A DNA stretch of 8,323 nucleotides from Nitrospinota bacterium (GTDB lineage: Bacteria > Nitrospinota > Nitrospinia > Nitrospinales > VA-1), in the NCBI GenBank assembly GCA_022567815.1, contig JADFGI010000123.1, positions 1 through 8,323 of the forward strand, given 5' to 3'. Every line of letters starts with the position of its first letter. The stretch's first letter is position 1. Shown in pieces: positions 1 to 5,850 of the stretch. The notes beneath the pieces were generated by a model. It did not search any database, was not told the origin of the DNA, and worked only from the letters and a program-made list of their open reading frames with translations. The position numbers and the translations under genes are program-made.

Positions 1-1
1 T

Positions 2-535
2 CCTATGATTTTACCTTCCCTAAATGAAAACGAGGCTATCAACAATTTTGTAACCTTTGCTCCTAACATAATAAGCAACCTCAATTCATTTACATTTGAT
101 TTTTTGGCTAGGCAAAAAATTCAAGGACAGCATCTTAACTGGTACATCGTCGAACAACTTCCCGTCATCCCACCGGATAAATTTGAGGAGAAGATTGGCA
201 AGGTCAAAATCGCGGATTTTGTGCGGGATGAGGTTTTGCATCTCACCTACACCGCCTGGGACATGGAACCCTTCGCCAGGGATATGGGCTATTCGGGCGA
301 TCCGTTTATCTGGGACGAGGAGGACCGCCGCCATAGAAAGGCCAAACTCGATGCCCTGTTTTTTCTGCTCTACGAGTTGGACGAGGCAGACGCCGGGTAT
401 ATTCTCGACACCTTTCCCATCGTGCGGCGCAATGATGAAGCGGCATTCGATGGGCGCTATTACACCAGGGAACTGATTCTGGCTTATATGCGGGCCTTGC
501 GGGCGGGAGATACGACAGCGCGAATCGTGTTATGA
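2..535 (+). CDS. Type II restriction-modification methylase (Eco57I/type IIG-like), C-terminal fragment
   Basis: This is the last ~177 codons of a large N6-adenine DNA methyltransferase or fused restriction-methylation enzyme. The frame is open to the window edge, so the start, the SAM-binding motif and the NPPY catalytic motif lie outside; the ATG at position 5 is probably internal. Recognition rests on two blocks I know from the C-terminal, target-recognition side of this family: the HLNWYIVEQLPVIPP-type block encoded near 133-180, and the tail with a MGYSGDPFIWDEEDRR-like stretch, then LDALFFLLYEL, YILDTFPIVRRND and TRELILAYMRAL. It stops with TGA at 533-535. Composition is uneven: bases 1-120 are about 33% GC by hand count, bases 241-300 about 60%, which suggests a mosaic or acquired target-recognition region. 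It converges with the FGE-like gene. The family call is fairly secure; the subtype and whether a nuclease domain is present cannot be judged. Confidence 0.78.
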   Translation, partial: PMILPSLNENEAINNFVTFAPNIISNLNSFTFDFLARQKIQGQHLNWYIVEQLPVIPPDKFEEKIGKVKIADFVRDEVLHLTYTAWDMEPFARDMGYSGDPFIWDEEDRRHRKAKLDALFFLLYELDEADAGYILDTFPIVRRNDEAAFDGRYYTRELILAYMRALRAGDTTARIVL

Positions 536-589
536 ATGGGGCTGAAAAGAAAGAACGCAGACAGGAGACTGCAGGCCGGAAAACCACTT

Positions 590-642
590 CAACCACCCTC
601 ACCTGACCGTCACTCAGTGAGTGCTCCCATGAGGGAGAGGAA
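590..642. repeat. Palindrome-rich convergent intergenic segment
   Basis: The gap between the two convergent stop codons holds two adjacent small inverted repeats: CACTC-AGT-GAGTG at 611-623 and CTCCC-ATGA-GGGAG at 624-637. They follow a CCACCCTCACCTGACC-type stretch (593-608) that resembles widespread short intergenic repeats of the form CCCTCACCCTAACCC plus a CTCCC/GGGAG hairpin. There is no T-tract after either hairpin on either strand, so an intrinsic terminator is not clear, although a bidirectional transcription end here would make sense. The repeat-family resemblance is from memory and unverified. Confidence 0.45.
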
Positions 643-1632
643 TTAATTGTTTTCAGGGGCTGGTGAGCGGAGCGAGCGTAGCCCACTCTTCCTCCCCGTG
701 TAACGGGGCATCTCTTCCTCCCCACGTAGTGGGGCGGCGCAACGGAAGCCCTGCCACACCTTGAATACTTCGGGCCGCTCGTTGAACCGGTAGGTAGTGC
801 GCATATAATAAGCCTTGTAATACCAGTTGCCGCCACGAAGCGTTTTGCTGATTCCGCTTGCTGGTCCTTGCGGATTTTCCAATGGGGATTCTCCGTAATA
901 ATCTCCGGCGTACCAATCGGCCACCCATTCCCAGACATTGCCCGCCATGTGATGCGCCCCATAAGGCGACTTCCCCTCCGGCAAACCATCCACCGGTTCC
1001 ATGACGGCGAATCCCTTTTGCGCGAATTTTCTGCGGAAGGTCACGCGATCATTCGTCGGCCATTCATTTCCCCAGGGAAACATGCGTTGATCGGTTCCGC
1101 GCGCGGCTTTTTCCCATTCCGCTTCCGTGGGCAGACGCTTGCCCTTCCACCGGCAGAAGGCGTCGGCGCCATACCAGGAAACCCGGTTTGCGGGCAGGCG
1201 GCCCAATCCGCGGCGCGGCTGGTACTGGCCGTCTCTTTTTTCCAGGGTGACGGCGGAACCCAATTCGATATAACGCTCGCTGTCATCAAGGTGCGCGTTC
1301 AAAAAACCAGCGAACCCGGCGCTGGAGACTTCATATTTATCGATCCAGAATTCATCCAGCGTGACTTCATGGACGGGCTCTTCATCCGTATCGCCCAGGC
1401 TTCGGTCGTTATCAATGACGAAGCCCATCGTAAAGGGTCCTTGCGGAACCCGAACCATGTCGGGAAAGGGTGACGGTTTTACCTGCGAGAGGCATCCGGC
1501 CAACAGGAACAAAAAAGTGAGGAGGGCCCCGTTTACACGGGGAGAAAGCCTGGGCCTGACGCTACGCGAGGCCCTGAAAACGTCTGAAGGAAAATTCAGC
1601 ACGGTGGAGGATCCAGTCAGCCATAAATCCAT
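643..1632 (-). CDS. FGE/SUMF1-fold putative lipoprotein, catalytic cysteines absent
   Basis: 329 residues. After a long N-terminal stretch comes a hydrophobic segment ending in a lipobox (LAGC, Cys47), so the mature protein is probably an envelope lipoprotein. Residues ~58-299 form an FGE-sulfatase (SUMF1/EgtB/PvdO) fold: MVRVPQGPFTMG start, EVTLDEFWIDKYEVS, NRVSWYGADAFCRWKGKRLPTEAEWEKAARG, FPWGNEW, GNVWEWVADWY (231-241) and a final LRGGNWYY...GFRCAA. In true formylglycine-generating enzymes the late segment carries a copper-binding Cys pair; here it reads NWYYKAYYMRTTYRF with none, so sulfatase activation is unlikely and a binding or structural role is more probable. Residues ~18-36 and ~301-329 are encoded by hairpin repeats. 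The start is uncertain: no good ribosome site precedes ATG 1632, and GTG at 1602 is an alternative. It follows the kinase gene by 52 bp. Confidence 0.85.
   Translation of the reverse strand: MDLWLTGSSTVLNFPSDVFRASRSVRPRLSPRVNGALLTFLFLLAGCLSQVKPSPFPDMVRVPQGPFTMGFVIDNDRSLGDTDEEPVHEVTLDEFWIDKYEVSSAGFAGFLNAHLDDSERYIELGSAVTLEKRDGQYQPRRGLGRLPANRVSWYGADAFCRWKGKRLPTEAEWEKAARGTDQRMFPWGNEWPTNDRVTFRRKFAQKGFAVMEPVDGLPEGKSPYGAHHMAGNVWEWVADWYAGDYYGESPLENPQGPASGISKTLRGGNWYYKAYYMRTTYRFNERPEVFKVWQGFRCAAPLRGEEEMPRYTGRKSGLRSLRSPAPENN
649..734 (+). repeat. Composite hairpin repeat, copy B, overlapping the 3' end of the FGE-like gene
   Basis: Reading on the plus strand: a GTTTTCAGGGG start (649-659), a GGGCT...AGCCC outer pair (657-683), then CCCCGT-GTA-ACGGGG (694-708) and CCCCAC-GTA-GTGGGG (720-734). 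The last two are perfect 6-bp stems with GTA loops, each preceded by TCTTCCT, giving a direct repeat with a 26-bp period. The order GTTTTCAGGG, GGGC/GCCC pair, short purine/pyrimidine linker, CCCCGT/ACGGGG hairpin is matched in reverse orientation by copy A at 1527-1581. The element encodes roughly the last 29 residues of the FGE-like protein, past the point (GFRCAA) where this fold normally ends. Confidence 0.6.
1527..1581 (-). repeat. Composite hairpin repeat, copy A, inside the 5' end of the FGE-like gene
   Basis: Read on the minus strand this is GTTTTCAGGGCC, then a stem GGGCCT/AGGCCC (arms 1569-1574 and 1552-1557) enclosing CGC-GTA-GCG, a short linker, and CCCCGT-GTAA-ACGGGG (1527-1542). 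It is the inverted partner of copy B (649-734), sharing the GTTTTCAGGG end, the GGGC/GCCC stem and the CCCCGT/ACGGGG hairpin in the same order. Copy A is a few bases shorter in the first stem and lacks the extra CCCCAC/GTGGGG hairpin. It is translated as residues ~18-36, the basic stretch (several Arg) just ahead of the hydrophobic segment of the signal peptide. Confidence 0.6.
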
Positions 1633-1650
1633 CGAACGTTAATATTTCAT

Positions 1651-1665
1651 CCAGCGGTACGCTGG
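1651..1665. repeat. 6-bp stem hairpin with GTA loop between kinase and FGE-like genes
   Basis: CCAGCG-GTA-CGCTGG is a perfect 6-bp inverted repeat in the 52-bp gap between the kinase stop and the FGE-like start. Its stem length and GTA loop match the hairpins in the composite repeats nearby, although the stem sequence differs. No T-tract follows on the minus strand, so it is at best a weak terminator. It could instead protect an mRNA 3' end or be a related repeat. Confidence 0.45.
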
Positions 1666-1684
1666 CTGGCGGCGGGGTCGTTCA

Positions 1685-3430
1685 CTATTTCACGGAAGCG
1701 GAAACGGTTTCTTCCGGCTGGACCACCATGTGTTCCTGCTCGGAGGCGGCAACCCCTCTGGGAAGATAGACGGAAAACTTCGTCCCTTGTCCTTCCTTGC
1801 TGGTCACCTCTATCGCCCCTTCATTATGCTGGACGATTCGGTAGACCGTGGCCAGCCCGAGTCCCACGCCATTTTCCTTGGTTGTGTTGAACGGATCAAA
1901 TATTTTTTTCAATTGATCGGCGGGAATGCCGCATCCTTCATCCTCTATGGTCAGCACATAACCCCGTTTATCGGATTGAAAATTCACCGCGCGAAAGGCG
2001 GAAACCTTTTCCAACCCTATTTTCAGAAGGCCACCGGAATCCATCGATTGCAGTCCGTTGATGGCCAAATTCCACACCAGCTGTTTCAACTCCTCTTCAT
2101 CCGCATTGATTATCAAATGGTCGGCATCGGAATGGAAGGCGATTTGATGGGTGGCGGAAAAATCCGCGTTGTTTTTTATCAGCATGGTTACATCCTGAAT
2201 GAGCTGAGTCAGGTCCACGAGAGTTTTGCGATTTTTGCGCGGTTGGGAATAATTCAGGAAATCGGTGAGGATGGCATTGAGCCGGTCGGTCTCGCGAAGC
2301 ACAATCTCCATCAGTTTGCGATGGTAATTTTCCAGATTAAGGCTTTTACTCAGCATCTGGATGGAGCCGCTCACCGAGGCCAGGGGGTTTCTGATTTCGT
2401 GGGCCAGTCCGGCGGAAAAACGTCCCACGGCGGCCAGTTGTTCCGCCTGCGAAATTTTCTCCCGCATTTCCTGAAACTCGGTGAGGTCTTCAAACACGCA
2501 GATAAAACCCTTGCGCGAGTCCTGCGGACCGGAAAAGCGGCTCACCTTCATGCGAATCAAAATGGTTTTCCCATCCTTGCGTTCGCACTCTCCCTCTGTT
2601 TGGAAAGGCAGAGAATTGTTTTCGGGTTGCTTTAAAAAATTTCTGAAGGTTACAACCGGCAACAATGCGTCGCAAGGCTGGCCCAGACTTCCCGCCAGAT
2701 GATAACCTGTAATTTCTTCCGCGGCCCGGTTCATGGAAGTGATGTGGCCGCCGGCATCAATAGTGATGAGGCCTGATCCCATATCCTGGACCACGCTGGT
2801 ATGAAAGGCTTGCAGTTCCATGAGGTTTCTGCTGGACTCGGCAAGTTCTTTCTTGACCGCCCGCAAGCGCTGGTTGAGGAGACTGCTCAGATAAGCGACG
2901 GAATAATACGAACCTATGTTCAGAAATATTAAATAAAAAGCATAACCGCCTTCAATGAGGTTATCAGGCTGGTGAAACAGATAGTGGGGATGGATGAATC
3001 CATAATATTCCAGATTGATCAGCAATCCATAAAGGATGCTTGCCCCCGAGGCGACAAGGTAGCATCCGGCGCGGGTAAAAATGGAACTGGCAACGATGAT
3101 GACAAATAGGAATAAAAAAGAAACCGGGCTCTCGGTTCCTCCCGTTGTGTAAATGATTCCTCCGACCAAAAGCAGATCGCCAATGACCTGGAAGGAGGCT
3201 CCCAGGGAGAGTTTCCAAAATTTAAAAAAGAGCGCGTAGAGGATGGAAAGCAGGTAACCCGAACAAATAACGGCGGTCAGCGGACCTATGGAGGCGGAAA
3301 ATTTCAGGCGCGGCGACAAAATCAGCAGGAGCGCGACAAACCCCGTCAACAACGCCACCCGCAGAACCATGATGGTCTTGAGCCTTTGCCGAAGTTCCTC
3401 TTCGTCCAGATTTTTCTTGATGCGTATCAT
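1685..3430 (-). CDS. pilS: PilS-like membrane histidine kinase (six TM, PAS, HisKA, HATPase)
   Basis: 581 residues. About six hydrophobic helices occupy residues ~21-183 with very short loops, the architecture of PilS, whose kinase senses pilin in the membrane and phosphorylates the sigma-54 activator PilR. A linker helix (~186-208) leads to a PAS domain (~209-316; SGLITIDAGGHITSMNRAAEEITGY type). The HisKA box is HEIRNPL at 344-350, with His344 the phosphoacceptor. The ATPase half has the N box around NLAING (454-459), the G1 box DEGCGIP (497-503), the F box FDPFNTTK (511-518) and the G2 box GVGLGLA (521-527), so it looks fully active. A ~22-residue low-complexity tail follows the normal FSVYLPR end. 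It lies 69 bp after pilC, with no clear ribosome site before ATG 3430 and no alternative in-frame ATG in the gap. The usual pilR neighbour is absent. The NtrB/PilS class is sure; the PilS role is inferred from topology and context. Confidence 0.85.
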   Translation of the reverse strand: MIRIKKNLDEEELRQRLKTIMVLRVALLTGFVALLLILSPRLKFSASIGPLTAVICSGYLLSILYALFFKFWKLSLGASFQVIGDLLLVGGIIYTTGGTESPVSFLFLFVIIVASSIFTRAGCYLVASGASILYGLLINLEYYGFIHPHYLFHQPDNLIEGGYAFYLIFLNIGSYYSVAYLSSLLNQRLRAVKKELAESSRNLMELQAFHTSVVQDMGSGLITIDAGGHITSMNRAAEEITGYHLAGSLGQPCDALLPVVTFRNFLKQPENNSLPFQTEGECERKDGKTILIRMKVSRFSGPQDSRKGFICVFEDLTEFQEMREKISQAEQLAAVGRFSAGLAHEIRNPLASVSGSIQMLSKSLNLENYHRKLMEIVLRETDRLNAILTDFLNYSQPRKNRKTLVDLTQLIQDVTMLIKNNADFSATHQIAFHSDADHLIINADEEELKQLVWNLAINGLQSMDSGGLLKIGLEKVSAFRAVNFQSDKRGYVLTIEDEGCGIPADQLKKIFDPFNTTKENGVGLGLATVYRIVQHNEGAIEVTSKEGQGTKFSVYLPRGVAASEQEHMVVQPEETVSASVK

Positions 3431-3499
3431 GCTGATTTGGGCAAATGCCGACGGGATGTCAATGAACCCATCGGCGCCGGGTATGAAGGAATTGGACGG

Positions 3500-4699
3500 T
3501 TAAATCGCATCGCCCAATTTGAATATGGGCAAATACATGGCCACAACAATGAAACCTACGACGATGCCCAGAAAAACCATCAACATCGGTTCCAACAAAG
3601 AGGTCAAGGCAGATACGGCGTTATCGACTTCTTCATCATAAAAGTCGGCGATTTTGTGGCACATGATGTCCAGGGAACCGGAGTTCTCCCCGACATCGAT
3701 CATCTGAATCACCATTGGCGGGAATATACTTTCTCTGGAAAGTGGAGTGGCGATGGTTTCGCCTCCCTTGATGGCCTCAATGGTATTAAACACTGCGCGT
3801 TCAACGAGCTTGTTGCCGGAGGTGCGGGCGCAAATTTCCAACCCCTCGATCAAGGGCACGCCGCTTGAGATCAGGGTTCCCAAAGTCCGGGTGAATTTGG
3901 CCACGGAAACCTTGCGAATCAGCATCCCGATAACCGGCAGTTTCAGTAACAACCGGTCGATTTCAAAACGGCCGCGTTCGGTAGAATAGATTTTCTTGAT
4001 GAGAAAAAAGCCCGCCGCCAGGCCGCCAAACAGGTAATACCATTTAGTGCGGAAAAAATCGCTCACCGTCATGACTATTTGAGTAGGACCGGGCAGTTCC
4101 GCTCCTCCACTCGCAAACAAACTGGCAAAGGCGGGAATCACGAAAATCATCAGAAAAGCCACGACGCTCACGGCGACCGTGACGATGACGCCCGGATACA
4201 CCATGGCCGATTTCACCTTCTTCTTAAGAGATTCGGATTTTTCAATATAATCCGCCAGGCGTTTCAAAATAATGTCGAGGATTCCCCCCACTTCCCCGGC
4301 TTCCACCAGGTTGCAGTACAGGTTGTCAAACGTTTTGGGATGCTTGCGCAAGGAGGCGGAAAGATCGCTACCCGTTTCAATACTGGTCTTTACATTGGTG
4401 ATTATTTCTCCAAACGTTTTATTATCGGATTGCCTTCCCAGGATATCCAGGCACTGAACGAGAGGCAACCCCGCGTCCACCATAGTGGAAAATTGACGGG
4501 TGAAAACCACGATGTCCCGCCCGGTGATTTTTTGTTTCATGAGGCCAAAGAAATCACTCGACCCGCCTTTCTTTTTGACGGAGTTGATGCGGATTTTCTG
4601 CGATCTTAGTTTGGCAATGGCGGATTTTTCATCCTCGGCTTCCACCTCGCCTGATTTGATCTGACCTCTGACCCTGGCTTTGTAAGTAAACGTTGGCAC
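3500..4699 (-). CDS. pilC: Type IV pilus inner-membrane platform protein PilC
   Basis: 399 residues from the chosen GTG. PilC (GspF/T2SF family) is the inner-membrane platform on which the extension and retraction ATPases turn pilin assembly into pilus movement. The N-terminus reads PTFTYKARVRG, the family hallmark. Two T2SF repeats are visible at ~66-189 and ~269-391, each with its Gly-Glu turn (EAGEVGG near 133-139 and DVGENSGSL near 335-343). Predicted membrane helices are at ~169-191, ~221-237 and ~370-392, and the protein ends at the usual length just after the last helix. The start is taken as GTG 4699 because AAAGGGG lies 8 bp ahead; the in-frame TTG at 4705 would leave only 2 bp and add two residues. 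It is 24 bp after the cNMP-binding gene and 69 bp before the kinase, within the pilus operon. Confidence 0.93.
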   Translation of the reverse strand: MPTFTYKARVRGQIKSGEVEAEDEKSAIAKLRSQKIRINSVKKKGGSSDFFGLMKQKITGRDIVVFTRQFSTMVDAGLPLVQCLDILGRQSDNKTFGEIITNVKTSIETGSDLSASLRKHPKTFDNLYCNLVEAGEVGGILDIILKRLADYIEKSESLKKKVKSAMVYPGVIVTVAVSVVAFLMIFVIPAFASLFASGGAELPGPTQIVMTVSDFFRTKWYYLFGGLAAGFFLIKKIYSTERGRFEIDRLLLKLPVIGMLIRKVSVAKFTRTLGTLISSGVPLIEGLEICARTSGNKLVERAVFNTIEAIKGGETIATPLSRESIFPPMVIQMIDVGENSGSLDIMCHKIADFYDEEVDNAVSALTSLLEPMLMVFLGIVVGFIVVAMYLPIFKLGDAI

Positions 4700-4707
4700 T
4701 GGCAATT

Positions 4708-4714
4708 CCCCTTT
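4708..4714 (-). promoter_or_regulatory. Ribosome binding site deciding the pilC start
   Basis: AAAGGGG on the minus strand is 8 bp ahead of GTG 4699 and 2 bp ahead of TTG 4705. Normal spacing favours the GTG, which also gives the conserved M-PTFTYKAR start of the family. Confidence 0.55.
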
Positions 4715-4723
4715 TATTCCGGG

Positions 4724-5134
4724 TTACATCGACCTGATTTGCTTCCGCGTGTTCTCCAACTCCGAGCCTATTCGTATCATCATGTCCGTGGTGCTACGCA
4801 ATCGATGCACGAGGGCATGGATAATGGTACGAATATCTGCCGGCAGGGTATCCAGGAGTTCGTCAAATTTTTCTTTATCAATAAATCCCACTTCGACATC
4901 TCCCAGTGCGGACACCGTCGCGCTTCGTACGGTTTTAGAAATCAGACCCATCTCACCAAAAATGTCGCCTTCCTTGAGAGTGCTGATCACCACTGTCTTG
5001 CGGTCAAGTTTTTTGGTGACCCGTACCCTGCCGCGCAACACGATGTAAGCGTTGTTGCTGGTGATTCCTTCTGAAATGATTACCTCACCGTCTGAAAAAC
5101 GCTGAACGATGGAGGCATCTTTTAACAGGTTCAT
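4724..5134 (-). CDS. Stand-alone cyclic nucleotide-binding domain protein
   Basis: 136 residues, essentially a single CAP-type cNMP-binding beta-roll (~10-95) followed by a helical tail (~97-136). The phosphate-binding cassette is clear: GEGDIFGEMGL-type turn, then SKTVRSATV at 66-74, with Gly60, Glu61 and Arg70 in the places that bind the cyclic phosphate and ribose in CAP-family proteins. There is no helix-turn-helix after the C-helix, so it is not a CRP-type transcription factor and more likely acts through protein contact. Its ATG overlaps the TGA of the upstream gene (ATGA, 5131-5134), implying translational coupling; GGGGAAAG lies just before the start. It precedes pilC by 24 bp. The placement suggests it ties pilus motor or platform function to a cyclic nucleotide. 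The ligand (cAMP, cGMP or other) cannot be told from sequence. Confidence 0.85.
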   Translation of the reverse strand: MNLLKDASIVQRFSDGEVIISEGITSNNAYIVLRGRVRVTKKLDRKTVVISTLKEGDIFGEMGLISKTVRSATVSALGDVEVGFIDKEKFDELLDTLPADIRTIIHALVHRLRSTTDMMIRIGSELENTRKQIRSM

Positions 5135-5826
5135 ACTTTCCCCATCGCTTGCAAGGATTCTTTAAAAACCTTGTAAAACATCTCATGTTCGGAGATCGCT
5201 TTTTTAAGGATTCTGGCCAACTTGTCCAGGTCTTTTTCATGGATGACCAAATTGACGCTATAGCTGAATGCCTGCATATTGTTCAAGGTTTTAAATCTTT
5301 CGCCCGTAATGACAAAGAAAATATTTCTGCGGGTGACCATGGGCATTTCCACCAGAACCCGGTAAACCGGGTTCTTTTCGAGAGCAACGTTGCCATAATT
5401 TTCACTCAGGATCACAAAGTGATAGTGCGTGAATTTCATCTTGTGAACTGCATGCTCGGGAGATCTGGCAAATTGAACCCTGAACCCTGTTTCCTCTAAA
5501 ACATCCATCCATAAGTTTTTATTGGCTTCATCCAGAATCAGGGCAAGCTTGTCATTTTCATCATAAATGGGAAAATCTTCATCCTCATCATCGAACTCGC
5601 TCTCGCTGGAAAGAACGATTCCCAGAGAATGGTCCGGTTCATTTTCAACTTCGGGTTCTTCCTCAATAAAAGGTTTTGGTTCTTCCACCGGCTCAGCAGA
5701 AAGATGCTGATCGATCCGGATTTTCGCCCGGCATCCCGGACAGGCAATGGAAAAAACCCTGCCTTGAGGAACTTTCTCATCGGGAATATTTATTCCGTGT
5801 TCACACTCGGTGCATTTGATTTGCAT
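5131..5826 (-). CDS. Zinc-ribbon protein with degenerate receiver-like domain
   Basis: 231 residues in three parts. Residues 1-38 form an MJ0042/FrzS-type zinc ribbon with CxxC pairs at Cys5/Cys8 and Cys29/Cys32. Residues ~44-92 are an acidic, Glu/Asp/Pro-rich linker. Residues ~93-215 look like a response-regulator receiver fold: KLALILDE, a helix, FRVQFARSPEHAVHKM, HYHFVILSEN, NIFFVITG, then LVIHEKDLDKLARILKKAI. Where a phosphoacceptor Asp would follow VIL there is Ser141-Glu142, and the expected FxxKP lysine turn reads VIHEKD, so phosphorylation in the usual way is unlikely. The start ATG has GGTGGAGA about 4-11 bp ahead. It lies 24 bp after the second PilT gene and overlaps the cNMP-binding gene by 4 bp. 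A role as a docking or scaffold protein for the pilus motor is inferred from position. Domain calls are from motif reading; the receiver call is the less certain one. Confidence 0.75.
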   Translation of the reverse strand: MQIKCTECEHGINIPDEKVPQGRVFSIACPGCRAKIRIDQHLSAEPVEEPKPFIEEEPEVENEPDHSLGIVLSSESEFDDEDEDFPIYDENDKLALILDEANKNLWMDVLEETGFRVQFARSPEHAVHKMKFTHYHFVILSENYGNVALEKNPVYRVLVEMPMVTRRNIFFVITGERFKTLNNMQAFSYSVNLVIHEKDLDKLARILKKAISEHEMFYKVFKESLQAMGKV

Positions 5827-5850
5827 CCTATCTCCACCCTGTAAAAAAAA

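Noticed and set aside
611..637. Intrinsic terminator between the convergent genes
   Set aside because: Two short hairpins are present but neither has a following T-tract on either strand; kept only as palindromic repeats.
687..736. CRISPR-like array from the 26-bp tandem unit
   Set aside because: Only two units, adjacent with no spacers, and no cas genes.
306..989. Minus-strand open frame of 227 codons spanning methylase and FGE-like genes
   Set aside because: It crosses two convincing genes in another frame, including their repeat-rich junction, and resembles no family I know.
643..1632. Diversity-generating retroelement target, because the protein has the FGE/C-type lectin fold with a GFRCAA end
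   Set aside because: No reverse transcriptase, no template repeat and no near-identical copy of the 3' coding region is present; the end of the gene is a hairpin repeat, not a variable region.
4724..5134. CRP/FNR transcription factor
   Set aside because: The chain ends after the C-helix with no helix-turn-helix.
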